Positions 27,246 through 35,184 of a DNA stretch of 64,000 bases are shown here, one piece after another. Made by a program: the position numbers and the translations under genes. The stretch is from Peptoniphilus duerdenii ATCC BAA-1640 (GTDB lineage: Bacteria; Bacillota; Clostridia; Tissierellales; Peptoniphilaceae), in the NCBI RefSeq assembly GCF_000146345.1, contig NZ_GL397071.1, forward strand, positions 155,328-219,327, in the 5' to 3' direction. Position 1 is the first letter of the stretch, and each line of letters starts with the position of its first letter. The notes under the pieces were generated by a model. The model did no database searches, was not told where the DNA came from, and was given only the letters and a program-made list of their open reading frames with translations.

Positions 27246-28919
27246 TTATTCTAGTACTGCTCCTCTGTTTGCTGATGATACCATTCTTGCGTATCTTACT
27301 AGGTATCCTTCTTTTACTTTTGGTTCAGGCTTAACTAGATTGTCTAATCTCTTCTTGATTTCTTCATCACTTAGTTCTATATTTACTGTTCTGTTTGGTA
27401 TATCGATATCGATGATGTCTCCATCTTCTATAATCGCGAATGGTCCACCTTCCATTGCTTCTGGTGATACGTGTCCTATTGCTGCTCCTCTAGTTGCTCC
27501 TGAGAATCTTCCATCTGTTATAAGCGCTACATCATTGGCTAGGTGCATTCCTACGATTGCAGATGTTGGTGTTAGCATTTCTCTCATTCCTGGTCCGCCT
27601 TTAGGTCCTTCGTACTTGATTACTACTACATTTCCCTTTTTAACTTTTCCAGAGAAGATTCCTTCTGTCGCTGATTCCATGCTGTTAAATACTACTGCTG
27701 CTCCTTTGTGTTTCATCATTTCTGGTCTTACTGCTGCTGATTTAACTACACATCCGCCAGGTGCTATATTTCCTTTTAGCACTGCGATTCCACCTTCGTC
27801 GTTAAACGGTGTTTCTATTGGTCTTATTACTTCAGGATCTCTTGTTGCTTTGCCTTCTATGTTTTCTTTTATTGTCTTACCATTAATATTTTTAAGTGTG
27901 TTGTTTAGTAGGCCTTTTTTGTCAAGCTCGTGCATTACTGCAGGGATTCCGCCAGCCATGTGAAGGTCAAACATAAATTTGTCTCCAGATGGACTGATGT
28001 GACATAGGTTAGGTGTCTTCTTGGATATCTCATCGAATTTTTCTAGCGATAATTCTAATCCGCATTCGTGTGCAATTGCTGGTAAGTGTAGAGTTGTGTT
28101 AGTTGAACCTGCTATAGCCATGTCTACTACTATTGCATTTTTAAATGCTTCTTCTGTTACGATATCTCTTGGTCTGATATCTTCTTTTACTAGTTCTACT
28201 GATCTTTCTCCTGCCATCTTAGCTAGAGCGATACGATCTCCATAGTATGAAGGGATAGTTCCGTTGTATGGTAGTGCTAGTCCTAGTACTTCTGATAGAC
28301 AGTTCATACTGTTTGCTGTAAACATTCCTGCACATGATCCGCATGATGGACACGCTGCGTGTGCGTATGCTTCCATTTCTTCTTCGTTCTTTTCTCCAAG
28401 TTTATATGCGGCTATTTGTTCTATACAAGTTGAATAGTCAGCTGTTTTATCTTTATAATATCCTGTTGCCATTGGTCCACCACTTACAACTATTGATGGT
28501 ATGTTTAGTCTAAGTGCTGCCATGATCATTCCTGGCACTATTTTGTCACAGTTAGGAATTAAAACTAATCCATCTAGTCCGTGTCCTTTAGCCATCGCTT
28601 CAATGCTGTCCGCTATTAGTTCTCTTGATGCTAGAGGATAGTGCATTCCTTCGTGGCTCATTGTTATTCCGTCACACATAGCTATTGCTGGGAACTCTAC
28701 TGGAATTCCGCCACCTGCTGCTACTCCAAGTTTTGCAGCATCTGCAATGCTTCTTAAGTGGAAATGTCCTGGAACGATTTCGTTAAATGAGTTTACAACT
28801 CCTATTAATGGCTTTCTTCCGATATCTTTTTCTAATTTTCCTGTTGCATATAGTAGTGATCTCGCTTCGATTCTTTCTGGTCCTTGATAAACCTTTTGAC
28901 TGTTCATTTGTTTTTTCAT
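27246..28919 (-). CDS. ilvD: Dihydroxy-acid dehydratase family protein (IlvD/EDD)
   Basis: 557 residues from the ATG at 28919, five bases after GGAGG (a TTG four codons upstream is part of that site). It has the family's iron-sulfur and substrate motifs: AMCDGITMSHEGMHYPL, LIPNCDKIVPGM and AACPSCGSCAGMFTANSMN. The C-terminal VSSANRGAVLE is like true IlvD, the branched-chain amino-acid enzyme that dehydrates 2,3-dihydroxy acids. No other ilv or leu gene is nearby; instead it follows a GntP permease and a PrpR-like regulator, which suggests dehydration of an imported sugar acid. The fold call is secure, the substrate is not. Confidence 0.85.
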   Translation of the reverse strand: MKKQMNSQKVYQGPERIEARSLLYATGKLEKDIGRKPLIGVVNSFNEIVPGHFHLRSIADAAKLGVAAGGGIPVEFPAIAMCDGITMSHEGMHYPLASRELIADSIEAMAKGHGLDGLVLIPNCDKIVPGMIMAALRLNIPSIVVSGGPMATGYYKDKTADYSTCIEQIAAYKLGEKNEEEMEAYAHAACPSCGSCAGMFTANSMNCLSEVLGLALPYNGTIPSYYGDRIALAKMAGERSVELVKEDIRPRDIVTEEAFKNAIVVDMAIAGSTNTTLHLPAIAHECGLELSLEKFDEISKKTPNLCHISPSGDKFMFDLHMAGGIPAVMHELDKKGLLNNTLKNINGKTIKENIEGKATRDPEVIRPIETPFNDEGGIAVLKGNIAPGGCVVKSAAVRPEMMKHKGAAVVFNSMESATEGIFSGKVKKGNVVVIKYEGPKGGPGMREMLTPTSAIVGMHLANDVALITDGRFSGATRGAAIGHVSPEAMEGGPFAIIEDGDIIDIDIPNRTVNIELSDEEIKKRLDNLVKPEPKVKEGYLVRYARMVSSANRGAVLE

Positions 28920-28955
28920 ATTAACCTCCAAAATTTTAAACCTTTTAATTTCTAA

Positions 28956-30227
28956 CTAAAAATTTAAACCTATTAATCCATATACAATAGTAGCAACTAT
29001 TGTCATGACTAAACCTACACAAAATTCGAATGGTAATAGTCTAAGTTTTTCTTTTATATCCATTCTTATACTACCTGCACTTGTGTGGAAGAAACTTCCG
29101 TGTGGTAGTCCGTCTAAAGTATTACTTCCTGCATGTATCATAACCGCTGCTTGTAGTGGTTTTACACCAAAGGATAGTATTGTTTCTCCAAATACTTGAG
29201 ATCCAACTGTACTTCCTGCTGTTGCAGATGCGGTTGCCGCCCCCATAACTAAACCAGTAATCGGTGCTAATAAAAATCCTGATAGCCCTAACACTTCAAC
29301 TATGTGTATTAATGACTCTTTTAATCCTGAGTTTGCAATTATTCCTGATAATGCTCCTGTTCCTAAAAGAAGTAGAATAACACCTGACATCATAGTTAAT
29401 CCCTTTGAAGAAAACTCAACGAACTTCTTAGAATCTCCAGTAAGAATACAAGTGATTAATCCTCCTATAGGTAGAGCTATTAAAGGATCTATTTCAATTC
29501 CTGCAATTGGTCTAAGTGCCAATAATAGAATAGCTACTATTGGACCTGTTATTGCCGCAAATAGACTAGGTCTTCCTAATTCTACCGCTCCTTCTTCTTC
29601 TACAATAACAACTTCACTTCCAATTCCTAGTTTATGTACCAATTTTGTAAGAAGTATTGTAGCTATAAAACCGAATACTGCTGGAATTATTCCTCCTAGC
29701 ATTACGGTTGTAAGAGGAACTTGAAAATAATCTGATAGAGCTATTGCTTGTGGATTTGGTGACATTACATTACCAGCGTGTGTTCCTCCACACATAGCCA
29801 TCATTATCACTGACTTAGAGCAATTTGTTTTTTGCGCTATTAGCATCGCAATCGGTGCAACAGTTAAACAAGCTACATCTGCGAAAACTCCAATTGCTGT
29901 CAAAATAAATATAGATGCGATTATTGCTATTAGAGAATTTGCTTCTCCTAGTTTCTCGACAATGTTTTCCGCTATTACATCCGCCGATCCGGAATTTATC
30001 AAAGCTCCTGCCAAGACTCCCGCTGCCATAATTCTAAGTAGAGTTGGTGACATTCCTCCAGCTCCGCCAAACATGAGCGCAACTACTTCTTTAGCGTTTA
30101 CTCCTCCAACTATTCCTCCGATTAATGCACCGAGGATCATACCGTATGCTGGTGGAGCTCCCATAACAATTACTATAATAGCTATTGCCAACGCAATAAG
30201 AGCGCCCGTTGTAGAAACACTTACCAA
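28956..30227 (-). CDS. GntP-family organic acid/gluconate permease
   Basis: 423 residues, hydrophobic along the whole length with about 12 membrane helices. GntP features are the repeated glycine-rich helices, GVFADVACLTVAPIAMLIAQ and MCGGTHAGNVMSPNPQAIAL. Family members take up gluconate, related hydroxy acids or glycerate by proton symport. The start is probably the TTG at 30227 after GGGAG. It is 36 bases upstream of the dehydratase, so the two form an uptake-plus-dehydration pair. Confidence 0.85.
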   Translation of the reverse strand: MVSVSTTGALIALAIAIIVIVMGAPPAYGMILGALIGGIVGGVNAKEVVALMFGGAGGMSPTLLRIMAAGVLAGALINSGSADVIAENIVEKLGEANSLIAIIASIFILTAIGVFADVACLTVAPIAMLIAQKTNCSKSVIMMAMCGGTHAGNVMSPNPQAIALSDYFQVPLTTVMLGGIIPAVFGFIATILLTKLVHKLGIGSEVVIVEEEGAVELGRPSLFAAITGPIVAILLLALRPIAGIEIDPLIALPIGGLITCILTGDSKKFVEFSSKGLTMMSGVILLLLGTGALSGIIANSGLKESLIHIVEVLGLSGFLLAPITGLVMGAATASATAGSTVGSQVFGETILSFGVKPLQAAVMIHAGSNTLDGLPHGSFFHTSAGSIRMDIKEKLRLLPFEFCVGLVMTIVATIVYGLIGLNF

Positions 30228-30257
30228 AACTATTCTCTCCCTTCTTAAAAGATTTTT

Positions 30258-30282
30258 TCGTTTTGAAAACGATTTAATTATA
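30258..30282 (-). promoter_or_regulatory. Promoter -10 with perfect palindrome and cre-like site before the GntP gene
   Basis: TCGTTTT-G-AAAACGA (30258-30272) is a perfect 7+1+7 palindrome placed over the expected transcription start. Directly next to it on the upstream side is a minus-strand TATAAT (30277-30282). Read on the + strand, 30264-30277 (TGAAAACGATTTAA) matches the CcpA cre consensus at 13 of 14 positions, suggesting carbon catabolite repression. No good -35 is seen. Confidence 0.5.
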
Positions 30283-30331
30283 TTTTGCCATTTATTTTTT
30301 CATTATGCAACACCATTTATTTAAAATAAAA

Positions 30332-30353
30332 AAACCGTTTCATTTTGAAACGG
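30332..30353 (-). terminator. Terminator of the PrpR-like regulator gene
   Basis: AACCGTTTC-ATTTT-GAAACGGTT, 9-bp stem, then seven T on the minus strand, directly behind the stop codon at 30354. Confidence 0.85.
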
Positions 30354-32015
30354 TTAAATATTATATTTCTTCATTTTTCTCCATAATGTAGATCTACTAA
30401 TCCCCAATATCTCGCTTACTCTACTCTGGTTATAGTTTTCTTTTTGTAGTTGATATAGAATTGCTTCTTTCTCCATCTGATCTAGACTAACATCTCTACA
30501 AGGCTTGGTATCTTCATTTTTAATTTTATATAGATGTTCTAGATAGATCTCCTTTGTTATCAAAAGCTCATCTTCTTCCAAAATGCATCGTCTTAAAACC
30601 ATCAATAGGTCGTCTAAATCTTCTTCTAATAAACTTTCATCATTTTCAAACATGTCATCTTGGATTTTTAAAGCTGCTGTTCCATATTTTTCCCTATATC
30701 CAGTTATATAGTTGTTAAATATATTTATTAGATCATCTTTTCTCTTTATGGTCCTAGGTATCATAATAGTTTTGCTAGGATCAACACTTTCTAAAAGATT
30801 AGAGTTCTTATCTAAAACAATTATAAGTATTCCGTCATAATTTTTATTTTTATTAGAAATTCCTTCTATTACTTCATAGCTTTTAATGTTTTTTAAGATT
30901 ATATTTTTTGTATCATTTTTTATTGATTCAAAGTAGTTTTCAATTTCTATTTTGTCTCCATCTATTAGAATGGTTTCCGATTTATTAAGACTTAGTATAT
31001 AATTTAGCACCTCATTAAGAGTGTATTCATTGTCTTTTTCTATAAATATAGCTTCATTTTTTTCAACCAACTTCTGCAATTTCAGGTATAAATTCTTCAT
31101 AGCCTTAGACTTTTCAACTGGAATAAAATTATTGCCAATTTCAAATTCGTACACCCCTATAGGAAGGTTATCCTCTTCTTCAATTTTTTTAAATTCAAAT
31201 AGATAGTATTTGTCATTCGAAATATTGATTGAAGTTACTCTTATATTAATGTCATCAATTTTAGTTTTAATTTCACTTTTGTGATTTCTTATTTCTTCAT
31301 ATTCATATATTAGGTTTATACATTTTTCATAGGAAACTGGTATTTTTTCAAAATTTTCTAGTTTTGAAAAGAATATTTTATTGTTTAAAATTACGCAATA
31401 ATTACTTATGGTATTTGTTAAAAACCTAGATCTGATCACATCCATTTCATTGATCTTCTTGGTTTGTTTCAAAATCATAATCGCATATCCCAAGAAATTT
31501 TCTAAAGTTTCATAGCTAGTCTGAAATAAAACAGTGTTGAAATTTAGATCTTTAGCAAGCTTTATTGCAAGGGAGTCTCCCAAAATTTGTTGATACCCTT
31601 CATTTTTCAAATCAATGAGAAGTGAACTTAGCCCAACTTTGTCATTTATATAGTGTACTTTAAAATTTAAATTTAAAAGTTCTATTATTTCTAGAGCTCC
31701 ATCTGTTATATTTGAATATGCGATTACAGATGTTTTTAAATCATTGTTCTTTGCAATTAAAATACTTTTTAATAGGTCGTTTCCTGATGGCTTCGCATCT
31801 ATTATAGGAATATCCAAATGTTTTCTTATTAATCTAGCTGTTCCACCTCTGGATATTATAGCTTCGTATCCTCTCTTTTTAGCTTCTGTGGCAAGTTTAA
31901 GTCCATCATCAAGCATCCCTACTCCATAATCAATGTCAATATTTCCGTATTTCTTCATCAGCTTTTTAATTGGATTTACCATAGCTTCATATGTCGCAAC
32001 AATATAAATTCTCAC
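30354..32015 (-). CDS. PrpR-N domain regulator with degenerate ATPase domain and Fis-type HTH
   Basis: 553 residues. The N-terminus (about 1-180) matches the PrpR sensor fold of propionate-type activators: YIVATYEAMVNPIKKL, VGMLDDGLKLATEAKKRG, AIISRGGTARLIRKHL. The C-terminus carries a Fis/HTH_8 helix-turn-helix (NYNQSRVSEILGISRSTLWR). The part that should be the sigma-54 AAA+ domain has no GxxGxGK P-loop and no GAFTGA loop, so it cannot act as a sigma-54 activator of the usual kind. Start is GTG behind AAGGGGGTGG. It sits head-to-tail before the GntP-dehydratase pair and probably controls it. It follows the dnaE operon by 45 bases with no clear terminator between. Confidence 0.75.
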   Translation of the reverse strand: MRIYIVATYEAMVNPIKKLMKKYGNIDIDYGVGMLDDGLKLATEAKKRGYEAIISRGGTARLIRKHLDIPIIDAKPSGNDLLKSILIAKNNDLKTSVIAYSNITDGALEIIELLNLNFKVHYINDKVGLSSLLIDLKNEGYQQILGDSLAIKLAKDLNFNTVLFQTSYETLENFLGYAIMILKQTKKINEMDVIRSRFLTNTISNYCVILNNKIFFSKLENFEKIPVSYEKCINLIYEYEEIRNHKSEIKTKIDDINIRVTSINISNDKYYLFEFKKIEEEDNLPIGVYEFEIGNNFIPVEKSKAMKNLYLKLQKLVEKNEAIFIEKDNEYTLNEVLNYILSLNKSETILIDGDKIEIENYFESIKNDTKNIILKNIKSYEVIEGISNKNKNYDGILIIVLDKNSNLLESVDPSKTIMIPRTIKRKDDLINIFNNYITGYREKYGTAALKIQDDMFENDESLLEEDLDDLLMVLRRCILEEDELLITKEIYLEHLYKIKNEDTKPCRDVSLDQMEKEAILYQLQKENYNQSRVSEILGISRSTLWRKMKKYNI

Positions 32016-32060
32016 AATACCACCCCCTTTTCTATATACTTCTTATAAATTAATCCATTC

Positions 32061-33167
32061 TTACTTACTATATATTTCTGCTCCGACAAATTTAGAGCTC
32101 TTATAAGGATCTTTTGTGGTTCCTTCGCCGTCGGAATATTCATACTTTATTAATAGAAGCTCGTCATTTTCTCCCTTGCATATGTCGGAGATCATATTCT
32201 TCTTTTCGTTTGCGATTTTTATGAAACAGTCTTCTTTTCTATTGTATATAAATTGTTCTCCTATTTCTCTATTCATTATGGTTGGTACCATGTAATCTTC
32301 TGTCACGTCTTGGGCGTAGATTGCATAGTCGTAGATGTCTTCCTTATCCTTTGGTACTGCTGAATAGATTTCTTCAAGTTTTAAATCTTCTGTTATTCTA
32401 TAAAGTATTGTCTTATCTTCTCCTGGTGCGTATGCCATGATAAATCCTGTTGGTTCTGAATCCAAAATCATTAATCCTTCTACAGTTATCTTAGTTTGTC
32501 CATTTTCATCTAGCAGCGTATATTTGCCTTCTTCTTTTGCAAATGTGTATGATTTGCCGCCGATTTCTTGGTAGAATCCACCATTTATCGGTTTTGAAAA
32601 TTCTTTCTTTTCTATATTGTAGACGCTTGTATAGGTGCCATTTCCGTCCTTGGTTGGTAGTTCTAGTGCCACATTTTGATCTGTGATCATGATTCTTCCG
32701 ATGAAGAGATTTTTTTCTTTTATAAATTTCTTTAGTTCTTCTGTTAGTGGAACTTCTGTCACTGTTTTATCCTTTACATTTAGGATTTTAAATCCATCTT
32801 GCGGTTTCTTCACATTTGCAAAGACTGCATAGCTTTGTGATTTGTTTAGTAAGTCCGCACCTCCTAGGTCTACTTTTTCTTTTTCTCCGGTTTCTAAGTT
32901 AAGGTAGAATATCTCGTTATCCTTAGTTGCTAGTACATTTTTATCTTCCAAATACTTTATTACCAAGATTTTGTCCATGTCTTTTTCTGCAACTTTTACT
33001 TCTTCCTTTTTAAAGCCCATTTTTTCTGGTGTCTTTATAGCTTTGTCAAATGTTTGGGTCGCTTTTTCTGTCTTTACTTCTGTTGGTTTTGCTGAGCCTG
33101 TTATTTTTCCGCATCCTGCCACTAATAACATCAGTGCTACAAGCGCAAATATCTTTATCTTTTTCAT
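32061..33167 (-). CDS. Unrecognised lipoprotein
   Basis: 368 residues with a clear lipoprotein signal: LVALMLLVAGCGK, lipidated Cys19. A Lys/Thr/Glu-rich linker follows, then a series of short strands alternating with turns (NEIFYLNLETGEKEKVDLGG, TSVYNIEKKEFSK, KTILYRITEDLKLEEIY), which suggests a beta-propeller or similar all-beta fold. I do not recognise the family. It is the last gene of the dnaE operon, one base after the DraG gene. Confidence 0.8.
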   Translation of the reverse strand: MKKIKIFALVALMLLVAGCGKITGSAKPTEVKTEKATQTFDKAIKTPEKMGFKKEEVKVAEKDMDKILVIKYLEDKNVLATKDNEIFYLNLETGEKEKVDLGGADLLNKSQSYAVFANVKKPQDGFKILNVKDKTVTEVPLTEELKKFIKEKNLFIGRIMITDQNVALELPTKDGNGTYTSVYNIEKKEFSKPINGGFYQEIGGKSYTFAKEEGKYTLLDENGQTKITVEGLMILDSEPTGFIMAYAPGEDKTILYRITEDLKLEEIYSAVPKDKEDIYDYAIYAQDVTEDYMVPTIMNREIGEQFIYNRKEDCFIKIANEKKNMISDICKGENDELLLIKYEYSDGEGTTKDPYKSSKFVGAEIYSK

Positions 33168-34052
33168 TTATTTTTCCTCTTTATTTATTAATTTTTCAAA
33201 ATCATCATAGATTTTTCTTTCGTAACTATCCATGTAGCCAAGCGCCTTTTTTGCTAGTTCTTCTGGTACTCCATAGTACGCTTCTGCTATGGAGCCCACT
33301 ATCGCCGCCAATGTGTCCGAGTCTCCTCCTATTGAGATGGCTGTCCTTATTGCGTCTTCGAAGTCTTTCGATTCTAAGAATATATATAGAGCTTCTGGCA
33401 CTGTGCCTTGGCAGGTTTCGTCAAAGCCGTAGTTTCTTACCAGGTCTTCGTATTTAAAGTCCAGGCTATAATATTTTTCCATCTCTGTTTTTATTTCTTC
33501 TTTGCTACATTTATTTCTCGCCATAAATATTGCAACTGCTGTAGCCTCCGCTCCCTTTATACCTTCTTCGTGGTTGTGGGAAACTTTGGTCACTTCCTTT
33601 GAAAGAAATTTGACTTCTTCTAAATTATTAGCTACATATGCAACAGGGCTTACTCTCATGGCGGAGCCGTTTCCAAATGAATTGTATGGAACAGGTTCTT
33701 CTAACCAGTATCTAAACCTAGTTCCGTAGCTCATGTACGGATATTTATTTCCGATTTCAACCATTCTAAGAATTGCATTTGCTTCCAGTTCTGTCTTAGG
33801 ATTTAAATCGTCTGCATTAAATTTTTCTCTTATTAATTTTAATTTTTCTTCTGAGATTTCTCTAGATAGATTTTTAAATCCACTTTCATTTCCCGTTTCC
33901 AATGTATCCATTAGAGCTCTTGCAACTGCCAAGGTCATGACGGAATCATCGGTTAGTCCCATATTGTCTTGGAAAAATTCAAAATTCTTGGTATTTATAT
34001 TGTCAAATTCGTAGATTGAACCTACTATATCCCCAATGATTGCTCCTAACAT
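33168..34052 (-). CDS. ADP-ribosylglycohydrolase family protein (DraG-like)
   Basis: 294 residues. It has the metal-binding motifs of the ADP-ribosyl hydrolase fold: GAIIGDIVGSIYE at the N-terminus, TDDS at 34-37, and GGDSDT at 242-247 that holds both magnesium ions. Such enzymes remove ADP-ribose from proteins, nucleic acids or small molecules. No DraT-like transferase or macrodomain is encoded nearby, so the substrate is unknown. It overlaps the preceding HAD gene by seven bases. Confidence 0.85.
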   Translation of the reverse strand: MLGAIIGDIVGSIYEFDNINTKNFEFFQDNMGLTDDSVMTLAVARALMDTLETGNESGFKNLSREISEEKLKLIREKFNADDLNPKTELEANAILRMVEIGNKYPYMSYGTRFRYWLEEPVPYNSFGNGSAMRVSPVAYVANNLEEVKFLSKEVTKVSHNHEEGIKGAEATAVAIFMARNKCSKEEIKTEMEKYYSLDFKYEDLVRNYGFDETCQGTVPEALYIFLESKDFEDAIRTAISIGGDSDTLAAIVGSIAEAYYGVPEELAKKALGYMDSYERKIYDDFEKLINKEEK

Positions 34053-34708
34053 TTCTCCTCCAATCTCATCACTTCTAAAAGTTCGTCTATGCTATCAATT
34101 CTATAGCTTGCATCTCTTCCTTCCTCCGGCTTTCCGTATCCATAGTTGCAAAAGATGGTGGTCATGTTGTTTTTCTGTCCGCCAACCATGTCGAAGAATC
34201 TGTCCCCAACTATGTAGTATGGCGCAGGATACTTGTGCTTCACAGATTTTAAAATTTCTTCCTTTGGAAGTTCATTGTACATCTGTGAGGTCAAAAATCC
34301 ATCGAAAAATCTGTCCAATTTATAATTTTCTTTTACCTTTTCATAGTAGGCGTTTCTTGCATTGGAAATATATACCAAGGTGTAGCCACGTTCTTTAAGC
34401 TCCATTAGAGTTTCTTCCGTCTTTGGATAGAGTCTTCCAAGACCTTTATCCAAGTTGGAATTCATCTCTCTTCCTACAATGCTTGAAACGAAGTGAATGG
34501 TCTCCTTGTCATTGCCACCCATGACCATCTTCCACATATCGTCTGCGTTGTAACCGAGATAGGTGTGGTAGAGGTTCTCTTCCAATCCTTGGTAAGGTAT
34601 CTTGTGTTCATCTAAGTACACCTTTGCCATATCTAGTGCTGGTCCGTAGATGTACATGGTTTCGTGAATAGTTCCGTCGAAATCAAAAAATATAGTTCCT
34701 TTTTTCAT
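34046..34708 (-). CDS. HAD-superfamily hydrolase, phosphoglycolate phosphatase-like
   Basis: 220 residues. Motif I is FFDFDGTIHETM with the two catalytic aspartates, motif II is VYISNAR, and the acidic motif IV is near VGDRFFDMVGG. A helical cap follows motif I. It is a small-molecule phosphatase of unknown substrate. Between trmL and the DraG gene in the dnaE operon. Confidence 0.8.
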   Translation of the reverse strand: MKKGTIFFDFDGTIHETMYIYGPALDMAKVYLDEHKIPYQGLEENLYHTYLGYNADDMWKMVMGGNDKETIHFVSSIVGREMNSNLDKGLGRLYPKTEETLMELKERGYTLVYISNARNAYYEKVKENYKLDRFFDGFLTSQMYNELPKEEILKSVKHKYPAPYYIVGDRFFDMVGGQKNNMTTIFCNYGYGKPEEGRDASYRIDSIDELLEVMRLEEKC

Positions 34709-34716
34709 TTATCTCC

Positions 34717-35184
34717 TTATCCTAAATCTAAAAAATTAAGTTGTCTTAGCGCTTCAAACAAGATTATATTAGCAGAGTTTGCAAGGTTTAGACTCCTTCC
34801 AAAGTCTTTCAGCATCGGGATCTTTATCGCCATATCGTAATTTCCAAAGATCATATCCTCTGGCAATCCTCTCGTCTCCGGTCCAAACATTATGAAGTCT
34901 TCATCTTGAAATTCAACTTCTGTGTAGAGTTTCTTCGCCTTAGTCGTCGCCATGAAAAATCTGCCTTCTGGATACTTAGCGTATAGCTCCTCTACATTTT
35001 TATATATATTTATATCTACTAGGTCCCAATAGTCGAGGCCCGCTCTCTTTAAATGTTTGTCGTCTATTTCAAATCCAAATGGCTCTATAAGATGGAGCCT
35101 AGTGTGGGTTAGTCCACATGATCTAGCTATGGCTCCTGTGTTCCAGTGGATTTCTGGTTCATATAGTACAATGTTTAGTGACAT
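34717..35184 (-). CDS. trmL: tRNA (cytidine/uridine-34-2'-O)-methyltransferase TrmL
   Basis: 155 residues, a single SPOUT domain of the usual TrmL length. Signatures: NIVLYEPEIHWNTGAIARSC at the N-terminus, MFGPETRGLPEDM, and IPMLKDFGRSLNLANSANII, where the SAM-binding trefoil knot lies. It methylates the wobble ribose of leucine tRNAs. Its start overlaps the end of the preceding oxidoreductase by 10 bases. Confidence 0.92.
   Translation of the reverse strand: MSLNIVLYEPEIHWNTGAIARSCGLTHTRLHLIEPFGFEIDDKHLKRAGLDYWDLVDINIYKNVEELYAKYPEGRFFMATTKAKKLYTEVEFQDEDFIMFGPETRGLPEDMIFGNYDMAIKIPMLKDFGRSLNLANSANIILFEALRQLNFLDLG

Noticed and set aside
30228-30331. Sigma-54 promoter before the GntP gene, as expected for a PrpR regulator
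   Set aside because: No GG-N10-GC pair is present; a TATAAT box is, and the regulator has no ATPase motif.
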